In this document: positions 1-7,742 of the stretch, in pieces
Layout of the letters: every line of letters begins with the position of its first letter
Numbering within the stretch: position 1 is the stretch's first letter
NCBI RefSeq assembly: GCF_004368405.1
Contig: NZ_SBJH01000010.1
Location: forward strand, 1 to 64,000
Direction of reading: 5' to 3'
Length of the DNA: 64,000 nucleotides
Source: Olivibacter sp. XZL3
Lineage (GTDB): Bacteria > Bacteroidota > Bacteroidia > Sphingobacteriales > Sphingobacteriaceae
Notes under the pieces: model-generated
Told to the model about the DNA's origin: nothing
Seen by the model: the letters and a program-made list of their open reading frames with translations, nothing else
The model's database searches: none
Made by a program: the position numbers and the translations under genes

Positions 1-37
1 TGCAGTAACATGTGGGAGAGTAGGTCGGTGCCGATCT
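1..37 (+). rRNA. rrf: 5S ribosomal RNA, 3' end (partial)
   Basis: The first 37 bases match the conserved 3' tail of Bacteroidota 5S rRNA, with the TGTGGGAGAGTAGGTCGGTG helix near the end. The rest of the molecule lies to the left of the window. It is followed at once by a strong hairpin and T-run, as expected for the last gene of an rRNA operon. The identification rests on sequence recognition, not on an alignment. Confidence 0.85.
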
Positions 38-46
38 TTATTTGAT

Positions 47-81
47 AAGGCCGCTGTGCAGATGCACGGCGGCCTTTTTTT
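47..81 (+). terminator. rRNA operon terminator
   Basis: AAGGCCGC-TGTGCA pairs with TGCAC-GGCGGCCTT around a two-base loop and is followed by a run of T. This is a classic intrinsic terminator ten bases after the 5S rRNA end. Confidence 0.9.
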
Positions 82-373
82 GTTATATTAAGTCAAAAGT
101 CATAAGTCAAAACCCCGAAGGGCTCATTGATGCCTTGAAAAACCAGATAGGATATCAATAATTAAAAGCCTGCCAGGCGTTCCGGTTGTTATCGCCTATT
201 GCCTAAAGCCTACCGCTACTCCCTACTGACTATTCCCTATTCAAATTCAAAAGGCCTGCCTCCCGGAGGGATGGCTTGCCAGACATCCCAGCTGCTGCCG
301 GCTATAGCCTATAATGCCTATAGCGTAAGGCCTATTTGCCATAGCTTAAAACATAAAGCCCACGGCCTACGGC
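82..373. repeat. Mosaic intergenic repeat segment R1
   Basis: This 292-bp gene-free spacer is made of short degenerate words that recur at close spacing: AGTCAAAAGTCATAAGTCAAAA (written here as overlapping AGTCAAAA units), many variants of GCCTA (GCCTATTGCCTAAAGCCTAC and later GCCTATAATGCCTATAGCG), and TTCAAATTCAAAAGG. Three parts recur elsewhere in the window: 104-136 is identical to 48611-48643; 237-261 resembles 22768-22794; 262-280 is nearly the reverse complement of 49594-49612. An open frame at 199-471 is low-complexity and I regard it as non-coding. Confidence 0.7.
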
Positions 374-415
374 AAAAAAAAAGGCGCTTGCCATTGTTGA
401 CAAGCGCCTTTTTTT
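374..415. terminator. Bidirectional terminator
   Basis: An A-run, then GGCGCTTG, a ten-base loop, CAAGCGCC and a T-run. It can terminate transcription from either side. It lies 12 bp past the stop codon of the minus-strand pseudouridine synthase and faces the rRNA operon from the left. Confidence 0.9.
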
Positions 416-426
416 GTGGTAAATTG

Positions 427-1824
427 CTACTTAATAAGGTGTTTCAATTGAATGATTTCTTTTTCCTCTAAATACCTCCAACGGCCTCTCGGCAAATCTT
501 TTTTAGTAAGATTGGCATATATGACACGATCCAGTTTTACGACATCATAACCCAGGGATTCAAATATCCGACGGACAATTCTATTTCTGCCGCTATGGAT
601 TTGTATCCCTACCTCTCGTTTACTTGCTCCTTGAATATAGCTAACGTCATCTGGCTTAATGAACCCGTCTTCCAGCTCAATGCCAAAGCCTATTTTGTTA
701 AAATCTCCCTGTGTTAAGCTTTTGTTTAGCTCAACATGGTATATTTTCATGATATTATTTCTCGGATGCGAGAGCTTTTCAGCTAAATTACCGTCATTAG
801 TCAACAATAAAAGGCCAGTTGTATTTCTGTCTAAACGACCAACCGGATAAATTCTCTCCTTTGATGCCTTTTCAACTAGGTGCATCACTGTTTTTCTTTC
901 CTGCGGATCTTCGGTCGTAGTGATGTAATCCTTCGGTTTATTAAGTAATACATAAACCATTTTCTCTCTTTTTAGCTTCTCGCCATTGTATTTGATTTCG
1001 TCTTTAGCAGCATCAACCTTCGTTCCCAACTCTGTTACAACGACGCCATTAACGGTAACCACGCCTGCTTGTATCAGCTCATCCGCTTTTCTACGCGAAC
1101 AAACGCCGGAATTGGCAATATAGCGGTTGAGTCTAATCAGCCCCTTATCTTCTCTTTCTTTTGAAAAATGTTCTTCGGTCGACTTCGATCGATCTCGCCG
1201 GGGTTTCCCAAAAGAACGATCGCCCGCCTTTTCATCCAACCTGTGTTTTGGACCCTCCGCAAAATTGTCCGATCTAAACCGCGATGGTTTACCTTGGTAC
1301 TTTCGTTCAGGTGAATGGGATCTGTCGTTATTTGTATTTCTTCTATTTCCCGAATGGGATGTCTCTTTATTGTTATTGTACCTGTCTGCTTTGTCCGTGA
1401 AGCTGCCGTCGGAGTAGGAATTACCCTGCTGGCTATATTTCCGATCTGCGTTATATGGTTTTTTAGAAAAGGAGCTTTTCTCTGTTCTGTTTTTATATTC
1501 GTTAGTATCGTCGTTCCGTGAAGTAGAGCGTTTTGAATAAGCGGATTTGTCGTCCCGACGGTTTCGTTCGTCATTCCATGAAGAAGAACGTTTTTGGTAA
1601 GTGGATTTGTCGTCTCGACTGTTCCTGTTATCGTTCTGTGAAGAAGAACGTTTTTGGTAAGTGGATTTGTCGTCTCGACTGTTCCTGTTATCGTTCTGTG
1701 AAGAAGAACGTTTTTGGTAAGTGGATTTGTCGTCACGACTGTTCCTGTTATCGTTCTGTGAAGAAGAACGTTTTGAGTAAGCGGATTTGTCGTCACGACT
1801 GTTCCTTTTGTTGCTAAATGGCAT
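427..1824 (-). CDS. RsuA/RluB-family rRNA pseudouridine synthase with repetitive N-terminal extension
   Basis: It converts a specific uridine of rRNA to pseudouridine. The C-terminal 237 residues carry the whole enzyme: an S4 RNA-binding domain beginning LIRLNRYIANSGVCSRRKAD, then the catalytic domain with GRLDRNTTGLLLLTNDG, whose RLD aspartate (about residue 332) is the family nucleophile. The preceding ~228 residues are charged, Ser/Arg/Asp/Asn-rich and probably disordered; they start with five 20-residue repeats encoded by a 60-bp tandem array. Long basic low-complexity tails are common on Bacteroidota members of this family. I take the ATG at 1824 over an upstream ATG at 1851, because a TAnnTTTG promoter box covers the latter. 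Which of RluB, RluF, RsuA or RluE it matches is not resolved. Confidence 0.9.
   Translation of the reverse strand: MPFSNKRNSRDDKSAYSKRSSSQNDNRNSRDDKSTYQKRSSSQNDNRNSRDDKSTYQKRSSSQNDNRNSRDDKSTYQKRSSSWNDERNRRDDKSAYSKRSTSRNDDTNEYKNRTEKSSFSKKPYNADRKYSQQGNSYSDGSFTDKADRYNNNKETSHSGNRRNTNNDRSHSPERKYQGKPSRFRSDNFAEGPKHRLDEKAGDRSFGKPRRDRSKSTEEHFSKEREDKGLIRLNRYIANSGVCSRRKADELIQAGVVTVNGVVVTELGTKVDAAKDEIKYNGEKLKREKMVYVLLNKPKDYITTTEDPQERKTVMHLVEKASKERIYPVGRLDRNTTGLLLLTNDGNLAEKLSHPRNNIMKIYHVELNKSLTQGDFNKIGFGIELEDGFIKPDDVSYIQGASKREVGIQIHSGRNRIVRRIFESLGYDVVKLDRVIYANLTKKDLPRGRWRYLEEKEIIQLKHLIK
1517..1817 (-). repeat. 60-bp tandem repeat array inside the pseudouridine synthase gene
   Basis: About five copies of a 60-bp unit follow in exact register. 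Two units at about 1621-1740 are almost identical; the outer ones diverge. Each encodes a 20-residue block of the type SSSQNDNRNSRDDKSTYQKR. Because 60 is a multiple of three, changes in copy number keep the reading frame, and all frames stay open across the array, which gives spurious open frames on both strands. Confidence 0.95.
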
Positions 1825-1848
1825 ATTTCTTTTACGTAAAATTGAATG

Positions 1849-1856
1849 CAAAGTTA
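1849..1856 (-). promoter_or_regulatory. Promoter -7 box for the pseudouridine synthase
   Basis: The minus strand reads TAACTTTG, matching the Bacteroidota TAnnTTTG element, 24 nt before the ATG at 1824. No clear TTG -33 box was found at the usual distance. Confidence 0.5.
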
Positions 1857-1964
1857 CTCAAAATAATGGTTATTGTCGTACTGCGGGAGTGAATTTTAAC
1901 ATAAAAATGAGACATATATGATACGTATAAAAATTCACATAAACAAGGCGGTTTTTGTAAGTGT

Positions 1965-1995
1965 TTGGACGGTAAGTAAATAATTTTTATATTTG
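1965..1995 (+). promoter_or_regulatory. Promoter of the lytic transglycosylase gene
   Basis: TTG at 1965-1967, 20 nt spacer, then TATATTTG at 1988-1995. Both boxes fit the Bacteroidota primary sigma factor consensus. The start codon follows 40 nt later. Confidence 0.65.
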
Positions 1996-2035
1996 CCATC
2001 GCTTTTTTGCATAACCAACACAGAAAGGTAAAAGA

Positions 2036-2827
2036 ATGATAAAAAAACACCTATGTACAAGCGCGGTGGTTTTACTGATTTTAGTTCTTTCAAAAATGTT
2101 TATTTACAGCCGGCCTGTAGAACATAGAATTAAAAACGCCATACCAACAAGTACAAAAAGTGAGCCAAGTAAAGACAAAAAGTCGTTATTTGCAAGCTTA
2201 AATTTCGCGGACGAATATCTTCCAACGGAAGATGAAAATGTTGAACGAAAGATCACACGCTCTTTGCGAGCGCACTCTTTTGAACGGCTCAGGACACATA
2301 AGTTACACAAGAATGCGAGGGCATGGTTTCCAAAGATTGAGCCCGTTCTTAGAGCACACGGAATTCCCGATGATTTCAAATACCTGCCCTTAGTTGAAAG
2401 CGGATTGATGGAAGGCACCTCTCATAAAGGTGCTTCTGGACTCTGGCAATTTATGCCTGCTACGGCAAGGGCTTTTGGTCTAAAGGTCAACCGATCTGTA
2501 GATGAGCGCCTTGATGTAGAAAAATCTACAGTGGCTGCATGTAAATACCTACAGGCTTTATACAAAGACTTTGGTAATTGGACGCTGGTAGCGGCGGCTT
2601 ATAACGTGGGTGGTGGCAGTTTGAGAAAGGCGATTCGCCGACAAAAAGAAGAAGACTATTATAAGCTGAAACTGAATCGGGAGACCGGGAATTACGTCTA
2701 TAAACTGATTTCCACGAAAGAAGTGATCGAAAACCCAGCGAACTACGGTTATAGAGCAAGTGCCTCAAATGAAAAGCTTGCATTGGAAACCAGTGGTGGT
2801 GAAGGACATACTGCTAATCAGATGTGA
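2036..2827 (+). CDS. Lytic murein transglycosylase, SLT family (MltD-like)
   Basis: It cleaves the MurNAc-GlcNAc bond of peptidoglycan in the periplasm. Residues 1-25 form a signal peptide or anchor (basic start, then a hydrophobic run). The SLT goose-type lysozyme domain spans about residues 85-215. It includes YLPLVESGL with the catalytic Glu at residue 121, then GASGLWQFMPATARAFGL, and AAYNVGGG further on. This ES...GLWQFM...AYN order is diagnostic of family 1 lytic transglycosylases. There is no LysM domain, unlike E. coli MltD, and at 263 residues it is a short form. It stands alone, with its own promoter and terminator. Confidence 0.92.
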   Translation: MIKKHLCTSAVVLLILVLSKMFIYSRPVEHRIKNAIPTSTKSEPSKDKKSLFASLNFADEYLPTEDENVERKITRSLRAHSFERLRTHKLHKNARAWFPKIEPVLRAHGIPDDFKYLPLVESGLMEGTSHKGASGLWQFMPATARAFGLKVNRSVDERLDVEKSTVAACKYLQALYKDFGNWTLVAAAYNVGGGSLRKAIRRQKEEDYYKLKLNRETGNYVYKLISTKEVIENPANYGYRASASNEKLALETSGGEGHTANQM

Positions 2828-2848
2828 TTCGCCGCTACGGAAGCTATT

Positions 2849-2881
2849 AAAAGTCGCAGCACTTCGCTGTGACTTTTTTTT
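2849..2881 (+). terminator. Intrinsic terminator after the lytic transglycosylase
   Basis: AAAGTCGCAGC, loop ACTTC, GCTGTGACTTT, then a T-run. The 11-bp stem has one G-T pair. Confidence 0.9.
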
Positions 2882-3057
2882 AATATGGTGTCCCGTCTGT
2901 ATTTTTATTCTCAATTGCATAAATAGGCTCTAACACTCAGTTCGAAAGGTGATCAAGAGCCTTCGTGATGTCTTCATCTCTGTTGTTGTGCTGCAAGCAG
3001 ACAGTGGAGGTTTTGTTAATTTTTTTAGCAAAATAAACAGTATTGACGCGCCTCTGA

Positions 3058-3087
3058 TTGTATATCAAAGTAATTTGCCTAAGTTTG
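3058..3087 (+). promoter_or_regulatory. uvrA promoter
   Basis: TTG at 3058-3060, 19 nt spacer, TAAGTTTG at 3080-3087. Both boxes match the Bacteroidota consensus. Confidence 0.65.
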
Positions 3088-3192
3088 TATATACGTTGGC
3101 TGTCTAAAAGAAGCTGATATTAACTATTAAGCGATTGAGGTACCGAGGCGTTGCTCTTTGGACAGATTCACAATTTATATCTTTTTTTATAC

Positions 3193-6030
3193 ATGAGTAA
3201 TCGGAATACACCTGATTTAGGCGAGCAAAGTGAACTCGAAGTTTTTGGCGCGCGTGTTCATAACTTGAAGAATATAGACGTGGTGATACCACGGAATGAG
3301 TTGGTGGTAATAACAGGTTTAAGCGGAAGTGGTAAGTCTTCCCTTGCCTTTGATACAATATATGCTGAAGGGCAAAGGCGTTATATGGAAACGTTTAGTG
3401 CATACAGTAGGCAGTTTATGGGTGGGATGGAGCGGCCTGACGTGGACAAGATTGCTGGACTTAGTCCGGTAATTGCCATAGAGCAGAAAACGACTAGTAA
3501 AAATCCTCGGTCGACTGTAGGCACCATTACCGAAATCTATGATTTTATGCGCTTGCTATATGCGCGGATTGGAGAAGCGTACTCCTACGTTACGGGCCGG
3601 AAAATGGAGCGCATGTCCGAAGATCAAATCGTTTCCAGAATACTGGAGCAATTCGATGGGCAAGCCGTAAATATTTTGGCGCCATTAGTGAAAGGGCGGA
3701 AAGGCCATTACAGGGAATTGTTTGAGCAGATCCGTAAACAAGGCTTCGTTAAAGTGCGGGTGGATGGCGAGATGATGGATTTGGTTCCGAAGATGCAGGT
3801 GGATCGATATAAAATTCACGATATCGAAATGGTTATCGATCGTTTGCTAATTAACGAAAAAGAAAGAAAGCGGCTTCAAGGGTCTATTCAGCAGGCCATG
3901 AAGGCGGCTAAAGGAATTATCAAATTGAGCGATCAGGATAATAATGAGTATTTTTTCAGCCGCTATTTGATGGATCCTGAGAGTGGTATTTCCTATGACG
4001 AGCCGCAGCCAAACACCTTTTCCTTTAATTCGCCTTATGGTGCCTGTGAGAAATGCGACGGCCTCGGCTATGTTTTTGAAATCGATAAAGAGTCGGTTAT
4101 TCCCAACCCTAAGCTCAGTATCCTTAAGGGAGGAATCGCTCCCATGGGCGAATATAAGGACAATTGGACCTTTCAACAGCTAAAGGCGGTAGCAAAAAAA
4201 TATGAATTTTCGCTATCCGAACCTTTGGAAAAGCTGACGGAAGAGCAATTGGATATCTTATTGAATGGCGCACCGGATTTGATAACGGTTCCGGTTGCCT
4301 ATAACAAATGGAATGTTAAGGAGTATAAGATAACCTTCGACGGGATATTTAAGTTGTTGGAAGAGCAATCTGAACGCAAGGCAGAAGATATAGAGCTATT
4401 CAGAGTGATGAAGAAGTGTACGCTTTGCGGCGGTGCGCGATTAAGAAAAGAGTCGCTCCATTTTAAGCTTGCTGACAAAAACATATTCGAGCTGGCAAGC
4501 ATGGATATCGTGGCGCTTACTTCCTGGCTTTCTAACGTAAAGGAGAAGCTAAGCGATCGGCAGCTAATCATAGCGGAAGAGATTTTGAAAGAAATCATTA
4601 ATCGCTTAAATTTTCTGTTAAACGTAGGTTTGGGCTATCTTACTTTAGACCGTACTGCAAAAACGCTTTCTGGCGGAGAAGCTCAACGGATACGTCTGGC
4701 TACACAAATCGGATCGCAACTGGTTAATGTCCTTTATATATTGGACGAACCAAGTATCGGCCTCCATCAACGGGATAATGAGCGACTGATCAACGCCTTA
4801 AAGGAATTGCGTGACATCGGTAACTCGGTACTGGTAGTGGAGCATGATAAAGATATGATTTTAGAAGCCGATTACGTTGTTGATATGGGCCCTGCGGCGG
4901 GATTAAATGGCGGTTTAGTAGTCGCCCAAGGGAAACCGTCCGAAATTAAAAAGGCAGCGACATTAACGGCAGCTTACTTAAATGGAACGAAGGAAATCAG
5001 TGTGCCCAAAAAACGCAGAGAAGGCAACGGCCTTTATTTACGGTTAAAGGGAGCAACGGGAAACAACTTGAAAAACGTATCCGTGGATTTCCCTTTGGGT
5101 ACATTGATTGCAGTGACGGGGGTGTCTGGCAGCGGTAAATCCACCTTAATAACCGAAACGCTCTATCCTATATTGAATCACCATTTTTTTCGTGCGAAAA
5201 AGACGCCGATGCCATATGCTAAAATAGAAGGTTTAGAGCACATTGATAAGGTGATCGAAATAGATCAGACGCCGATTGGCCGGACGCCGCGGTCAAATCC
5301 GTCTACTTATACCGGAGTGTTTTCGGATATTAGGAGTCTATTCGTTCAACTTCCCGAGGCAAAAATTCGTGGATATAAGCCCGGCCGATTTTCGTTTAAT
5401 GTCAAAGGCGGTCGTTGTGAGGTCTGCCAGGGTGCCGGTATGAAGGTGATCGAAATGAATTTTTTACCGGACGTTCAAGTGCCTTGTGAGGGGTGTAATG
5501 GTAAACGTTATAACCGGGAAACTTTGGAAGTGAGATATAAAGGTAAATCAATTAGTGACGTCCTTGATATGAGCATCGATGAAGCCGTTCCGTTTTTTGA
5601 ATCTATTCCGGCAATTTATCGGAAAATCAAAACTTTGCAAGACGTAGGGTTGGGATACCTTACATTAGGACAATCTTCCGTAACTTTATCTGGAGGGGAG
5701 GCACAACGCGTGAAACTGGCAACGGAGCTATCCAAGAAGGATACCGGGAATACTTTTTATATACTGGACGAGCCTACTACTGGCTTGCATTTTGAAGACG
5801 TCAACGTATTGTTAGGTGTGTTGAATAGGTTGGTCGACAGGGGAAATACCGTTTTAGTGATTGAACACAATTTGGATGTAATCAAAGTGTCTGATTGGAT
5901 CATCGATTTAGGTCCAGAAGGAGGGGCGAGCGGCGGAAAGGTTCTTTTTGGTGGAGCCCCTGAGGAGATGATAAAGAGCAAAAAGAGCGAAACGGCTCGT
6001 TTTCTTAAAGCAGAGCTGCAAAGTCATTAA
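3193..6030 (+). CDS. uvrA: Excinuclease ABC subunit UvrA
   Basis: This is the damage-sensing ATPase of nucleotide excision repair, which loads UvrB on lesions. It is a tandem ABC ATPase of 945 residues, the usual size. The first Walker A is GLSGSGKSS and the second GVSGSGKST. Two LSGGEAQR signature motifs (KTLSGGEAQRIRLA and VTLSGGEAQRVKLA) are each followed by a Walker B ending in LDEP. Zinc-binding Cys pairs are visible at CEKCDG, CTLCGG, CEVCQG and CEGCNG. I chose the ATG at 3193 (MSNRNTPDLG) over 3151, since the extra 14 residues are not family-like. uvrC lies 24 kb away on the other strand. Bacteroidota often carry a second uvrA, so this may be one of two. Confidence 0.95.
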   Translation: MSNRNTPDLGEQSELEVFGARVHNLKNIDVVIPRNELVVITGLSGSGKSSLAFDTIYAEGQRRYMETFSAYSRQFMGGMERPDVDKIAGLSPVIAIEQKTTSKNPRSTVGTITEIYDFMRLLYARIGEAYSYVTGRKMERMSEDQIVSRILEQFDGQAVNILAPLVKGRKGHYRELFEQIRKQGFVKVRVDGEMMDLVPKMQVDRYKIHDIEMVIDRLLINEKERKRLQGSIQQAMKAAKGIIKLSDQDNNEYFFSRYLMDPESGISYDEPQPNTFSFNSPYGACEKCDGLGYVFEIDKESVIPNPKLSILKGGIAPMGEYKDNWTFQQLKAVAKKYEFSLSEPLEKLTEEQLDILLNGAPDLITVPVAYNKWNVKEYKITFDGIFKLLEEQSERKAEDIELFRVMKKCTLCGGARLRKESLHFKLADKNIFELASMDIVALTSWLSNVKEKLSDRQLIIAEEILKEIINRLNFLLNVGLGYLTLDRTAKTLSGGEAQRIRLATQIGSQLVNVLYILDEPSIGLHQRDNERLINALKELRDIGNSVLVVEHDKDMILEADYVVDMGPAAGLNGGLVVAQGKPSEIKKAATLTAAYLNGTKEISVPKKRREGNGLYLRLKGATGNNLKNVSVDFPLGTLIAVTGVSGSGKSTLITETLYPILNHHFFRAKKTPMPYAKIEGLEHIDKVIEIDQTPIGRTPRSNPSTYTGVFSDIRSLFVQLPEAKIRGYKPGRFSFNVKGGRCEVCQGAGMKVIEMNFLPDVQVPCEGCNGKRYNRETLEVRYKGKSISDVLDMSIDEAVPFFESIPAIYRKIKTLQDVGLGYLTLGQSSVTLSGGEAQRVKLATELSKKDTGNTFYILDEPTTGLHFEDVNVLLGVLNRLVDRGNTVLVIEHNLDVIKVSDWIIDLGPEGGASGGKVLFGGAPEEMIKSKKSETARFLKAELQSH

Positions 6031-6059
6031 TAACGTGTGTTAGTTTAATCTGTAATGAA

Positions 6060-6380
6060 ATGATAATTTTGGATGAATTAGGAATCGCCGACAAAATCAA
6101 GGCGAAACTGGAGACTGTGTTTGACCCCGAGATTCCGGTAAATATTTGTGAACTCGGACTCGTCTACGAAATAATAACGAAAAAAGAGGGTATAGCGAAG
6201 GTCATAATGACGCTTACTGCCCCCGCGTGCCCTGTAGCCGGAGAACTTTTAGACGAAGTACAAAGAAAAGTCAGCGAGGTGGATGGGGTGAAAGATGCGC
6301 TTGTGGAGCTTACCTTTGAGCCGAAGTGGGACAAAAGTATGATGAGTGAAGAAGCTCGCTTGGAGTTAGGCTTTATGTAA
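6060..6380 (+). CDS. DUF59/MIP18-family Fe-S cluster assembly protein (SUF-associated type)
   Basis: It is a small soluble protein of 106 residues with the DUF59 fold. It has the family motif DPEIPVNICELGLVY at residues ~22-36 and TLTAPACPVAGEL, whose cysteine is the conserved reactive residue. Members (SufT, PaaD-like) help mature Fe-S proteins; in Bacteroidota a copy usually belongs to the suf operon. Here it stands alone, 29 bp after uvrA, so it may be co-transcribed with uvrA, itself not an Fe-S protein. The specific partner cannot be read from the sequence. Confidence 0.85.
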   Translation: MIILDELGIADKIKAKLETVFDPEIPVNICELGLVYEIITKKEGIAKVIMTLTAPACPVAGELLDEVQRKVSEVDGVKDALVELTFEPKWDKSMMSEEARLELGFM

Positions 6381-6422
6381 GCATATCATTCCCTTCGCAT
6401 TGGATTTACGCCAAAGAAAAAA

Positions 6423-6437
6423 GTTCTTGACAAGAAC
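6423..6437. repeat. 15-bp perfect palindrome between convergent genes
   Basis: GTTCTTGACAAGAAC is a perfect inverted repeat with a one-base centre, in the 66-bp gap between the DUF59 gene and the antiporter gene. The centre is too tight for a good RNA hairpin; an operator-like protein site is possible, but its place at two 3' ends argues against a usual regulatory role. Confidence 0.4.
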
Positions 6438-6446
6438 GATACGCCG

Positions 6447-7712
6447 CTATTTGTCTATTTGGATGTTTTTGGTGCTTTTCGACTCCAACGCTTCTAACGT
6501 TTTTACTGGTTGTTTGTCTTTGGCATATAATCCTCCTCCAAATATGCCATGCCAGATATTCCGTGACTCTTTTGTGAGAATAGGAGCAACAATTGCTAAG
6601 ATAAGCACATAAACAACCACAAAGGACTGGATTATTGGGTTTAGTCCACCAGCCTTTCCTATATTAGCCATAATAATGGAAAATTCGCCTCTTGCCGACA
6701 ATGTAAAACCAATATCGAAGGATGTTTTCTTCTTTAGACCCGCAAAGCGAGATGCGAAATAGCCCGAAGCGAGATTTCCACAGATGGTTACTAAGGCGGC
6801 GATGGCTCCCCACATAACGGCGCCTCCTAAAGACAAGGGGTCGATAGATAAACCGAAGCTAAAGAAAAACATAGCGCCAAAATAATCTTTATACGGTAAA
6901 ACGATTTGCTCAATCCGCTTAATATACTGGGAGTCGGCCAACACTAAGCCGGCCATCAAGGCGCCGATCGCTTCGGCAACATGAATTGTTTCAGAAAATC
7001 CCGCCACTAAAAACAAGAGGGCAAAAATGATCAGGATAAATAATTCGCCTGATTTTACGCTTAATACTTTATCTATGTAAGGGATCAGCTTTCTTCCAAG
7101 AATTAAAAAAAGTAGAATAAAAGCAAGCGCCAATAAAGAAGTACTGGCTACCGTCCAAAATGAACCTCCTCCAGTAAGCACCAAGCCCGAAAGGAAAGAT
7201 ATATGCATGGCAATAAACAAATCGTCAAACATAATCATGCCCATAATGACTTCCGTTTCTGGGTTAGCTGTTCGTTTAAGGTCTGTCAGCACTTTGGCAA
7301 CAATGGCGGTAGAGGAACTGGTCATTATACCGCAGAGAATCATCTTTTCGGCAAAAGGTAGGTCCATCATCCAGCCCACTAATAAGCCAGCAACAAAATT
7401 AAGTACTACATATACAGAGCCCCCTGAAACGATGGCTTTTCCCGACTTTATAAGGCGTCCAACAGAGAATTCCAGTCCTAAATAGAAAAGTAAAAATAAG
7501 ACACCTAATCTCCCCATGAAATCAATAAACGGTTTGCTTTCCGTAAATTGTAAATCGATCAGGCCAATCGTTGGAGCATGTTGCCCCAAAGCCATACCGA
7601 TCAAAATAAAGAAAGGTATAACTGAAAAGCGTAGTTTGTTGGCTACCAGTCCCACTAAAGCAACTAGTCCAACCGCTATTCCGATTTCCAAGATCAGGGT
7701 TTCTGTATGCAT
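6447..7712 (-). CDS. khtU: CPA2-family cation:proton antiporter (KhtU-like)
   Basis: It is an integral inner-membrane K+(Na+)/H+ exchanger of 421 residues with about 12 hydrophobic segments. The start (MHTETLILEIGIAVGLVALVGLVANKL as a membrane segment) and the discontinuous-helix pattern are typical of the monovalent cation:proton antiporter-2 family (KefB/GerN/KhtU). No TrkA-N domain is fused to its C-terminus; instead a separate regulatory subunit is encoded 30 bp upstream, the arrangement of Bacillus khtT-khtU. The symbol rests on that pairing. The last ~20 residues are hydrophilic. Ion specificity is inferred from the family. Confidence 0.8.
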   Translation of the reverse strand: MHTETLILEIGIAVGLVALVGLVANKLRFSVIPFFILIGMALGQHAPTIGLIDLQFTESKPFIDFMGRLGVLFLLFYLGLEFSVGRLIKSGKAIVSGGSVYVVLNFVAGLLVGWMMDLPFAEKMILCGIMTSSSTAIVAKVLTDLKRTANPETEVIMGMIMFDDLFIAMHISFLSGLVLTGGGSFWTVASTSLLALAFILLFLILGRKLIPYIDKVLSVKSGELFILIIFALLFLVAGFSETIHVAEAIGALMAGLVLADSQYIKRIEQIVLPYKDYFGAMFFFSFGLSIDPLSLGGAVMWGAIAALVTICGNLASGYFASRFAGLKKKTSFDIGFTLSARGEFSIIMANIGKAGGLNPIIQSFVVVYVLILAIVAPILTKESRNIWHGIFGGGLYAKDKQPVKTLEALESKSTKNIQIDK

Positions 7713-7742
7713 GCTTTTTACATGGGTTTTCTTAGGAGTTTT

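Larger units (their letters stand above)
2828..3192. other. Gene-free spacer before uvrA
   Basis: This 365-bp spacer holds the terminator at 2849-2881 and the uvrA promoter at 3058-3087, leaving a leader of about 100 nt. No conserved RNA or protein was recognised between them. I did not find an obvious LexA-type operator, although uvrA is often damage-inducible. Confidence 0.6.

Noticed and set aside
82-373. Insertion sequence or integron remnant after the 5S rRNA
   Set aside because: No transposase fragment, no attC-like site and no target duplication could be seen.
199-471. Open frame in spacer R1
   Set aside because: It runs through degenerate word repeats and a terminator; the translation has no protein-like pattern.
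1137-1796. Long open frames on both strands across the pseudouridine synthase repeat (minus 1137-1796, plus 1533-1817)
   Set aside because: They exist because the 60-bp repeat keeps every frame open. Their translations are low-complexity and lack domains; the frame with S4 and synthase domains is the real one.
1517-1817. CRISPR-like array
   Set aside because: The units are contiguous 60-bp repeats with no unique spacers and they encode protein.
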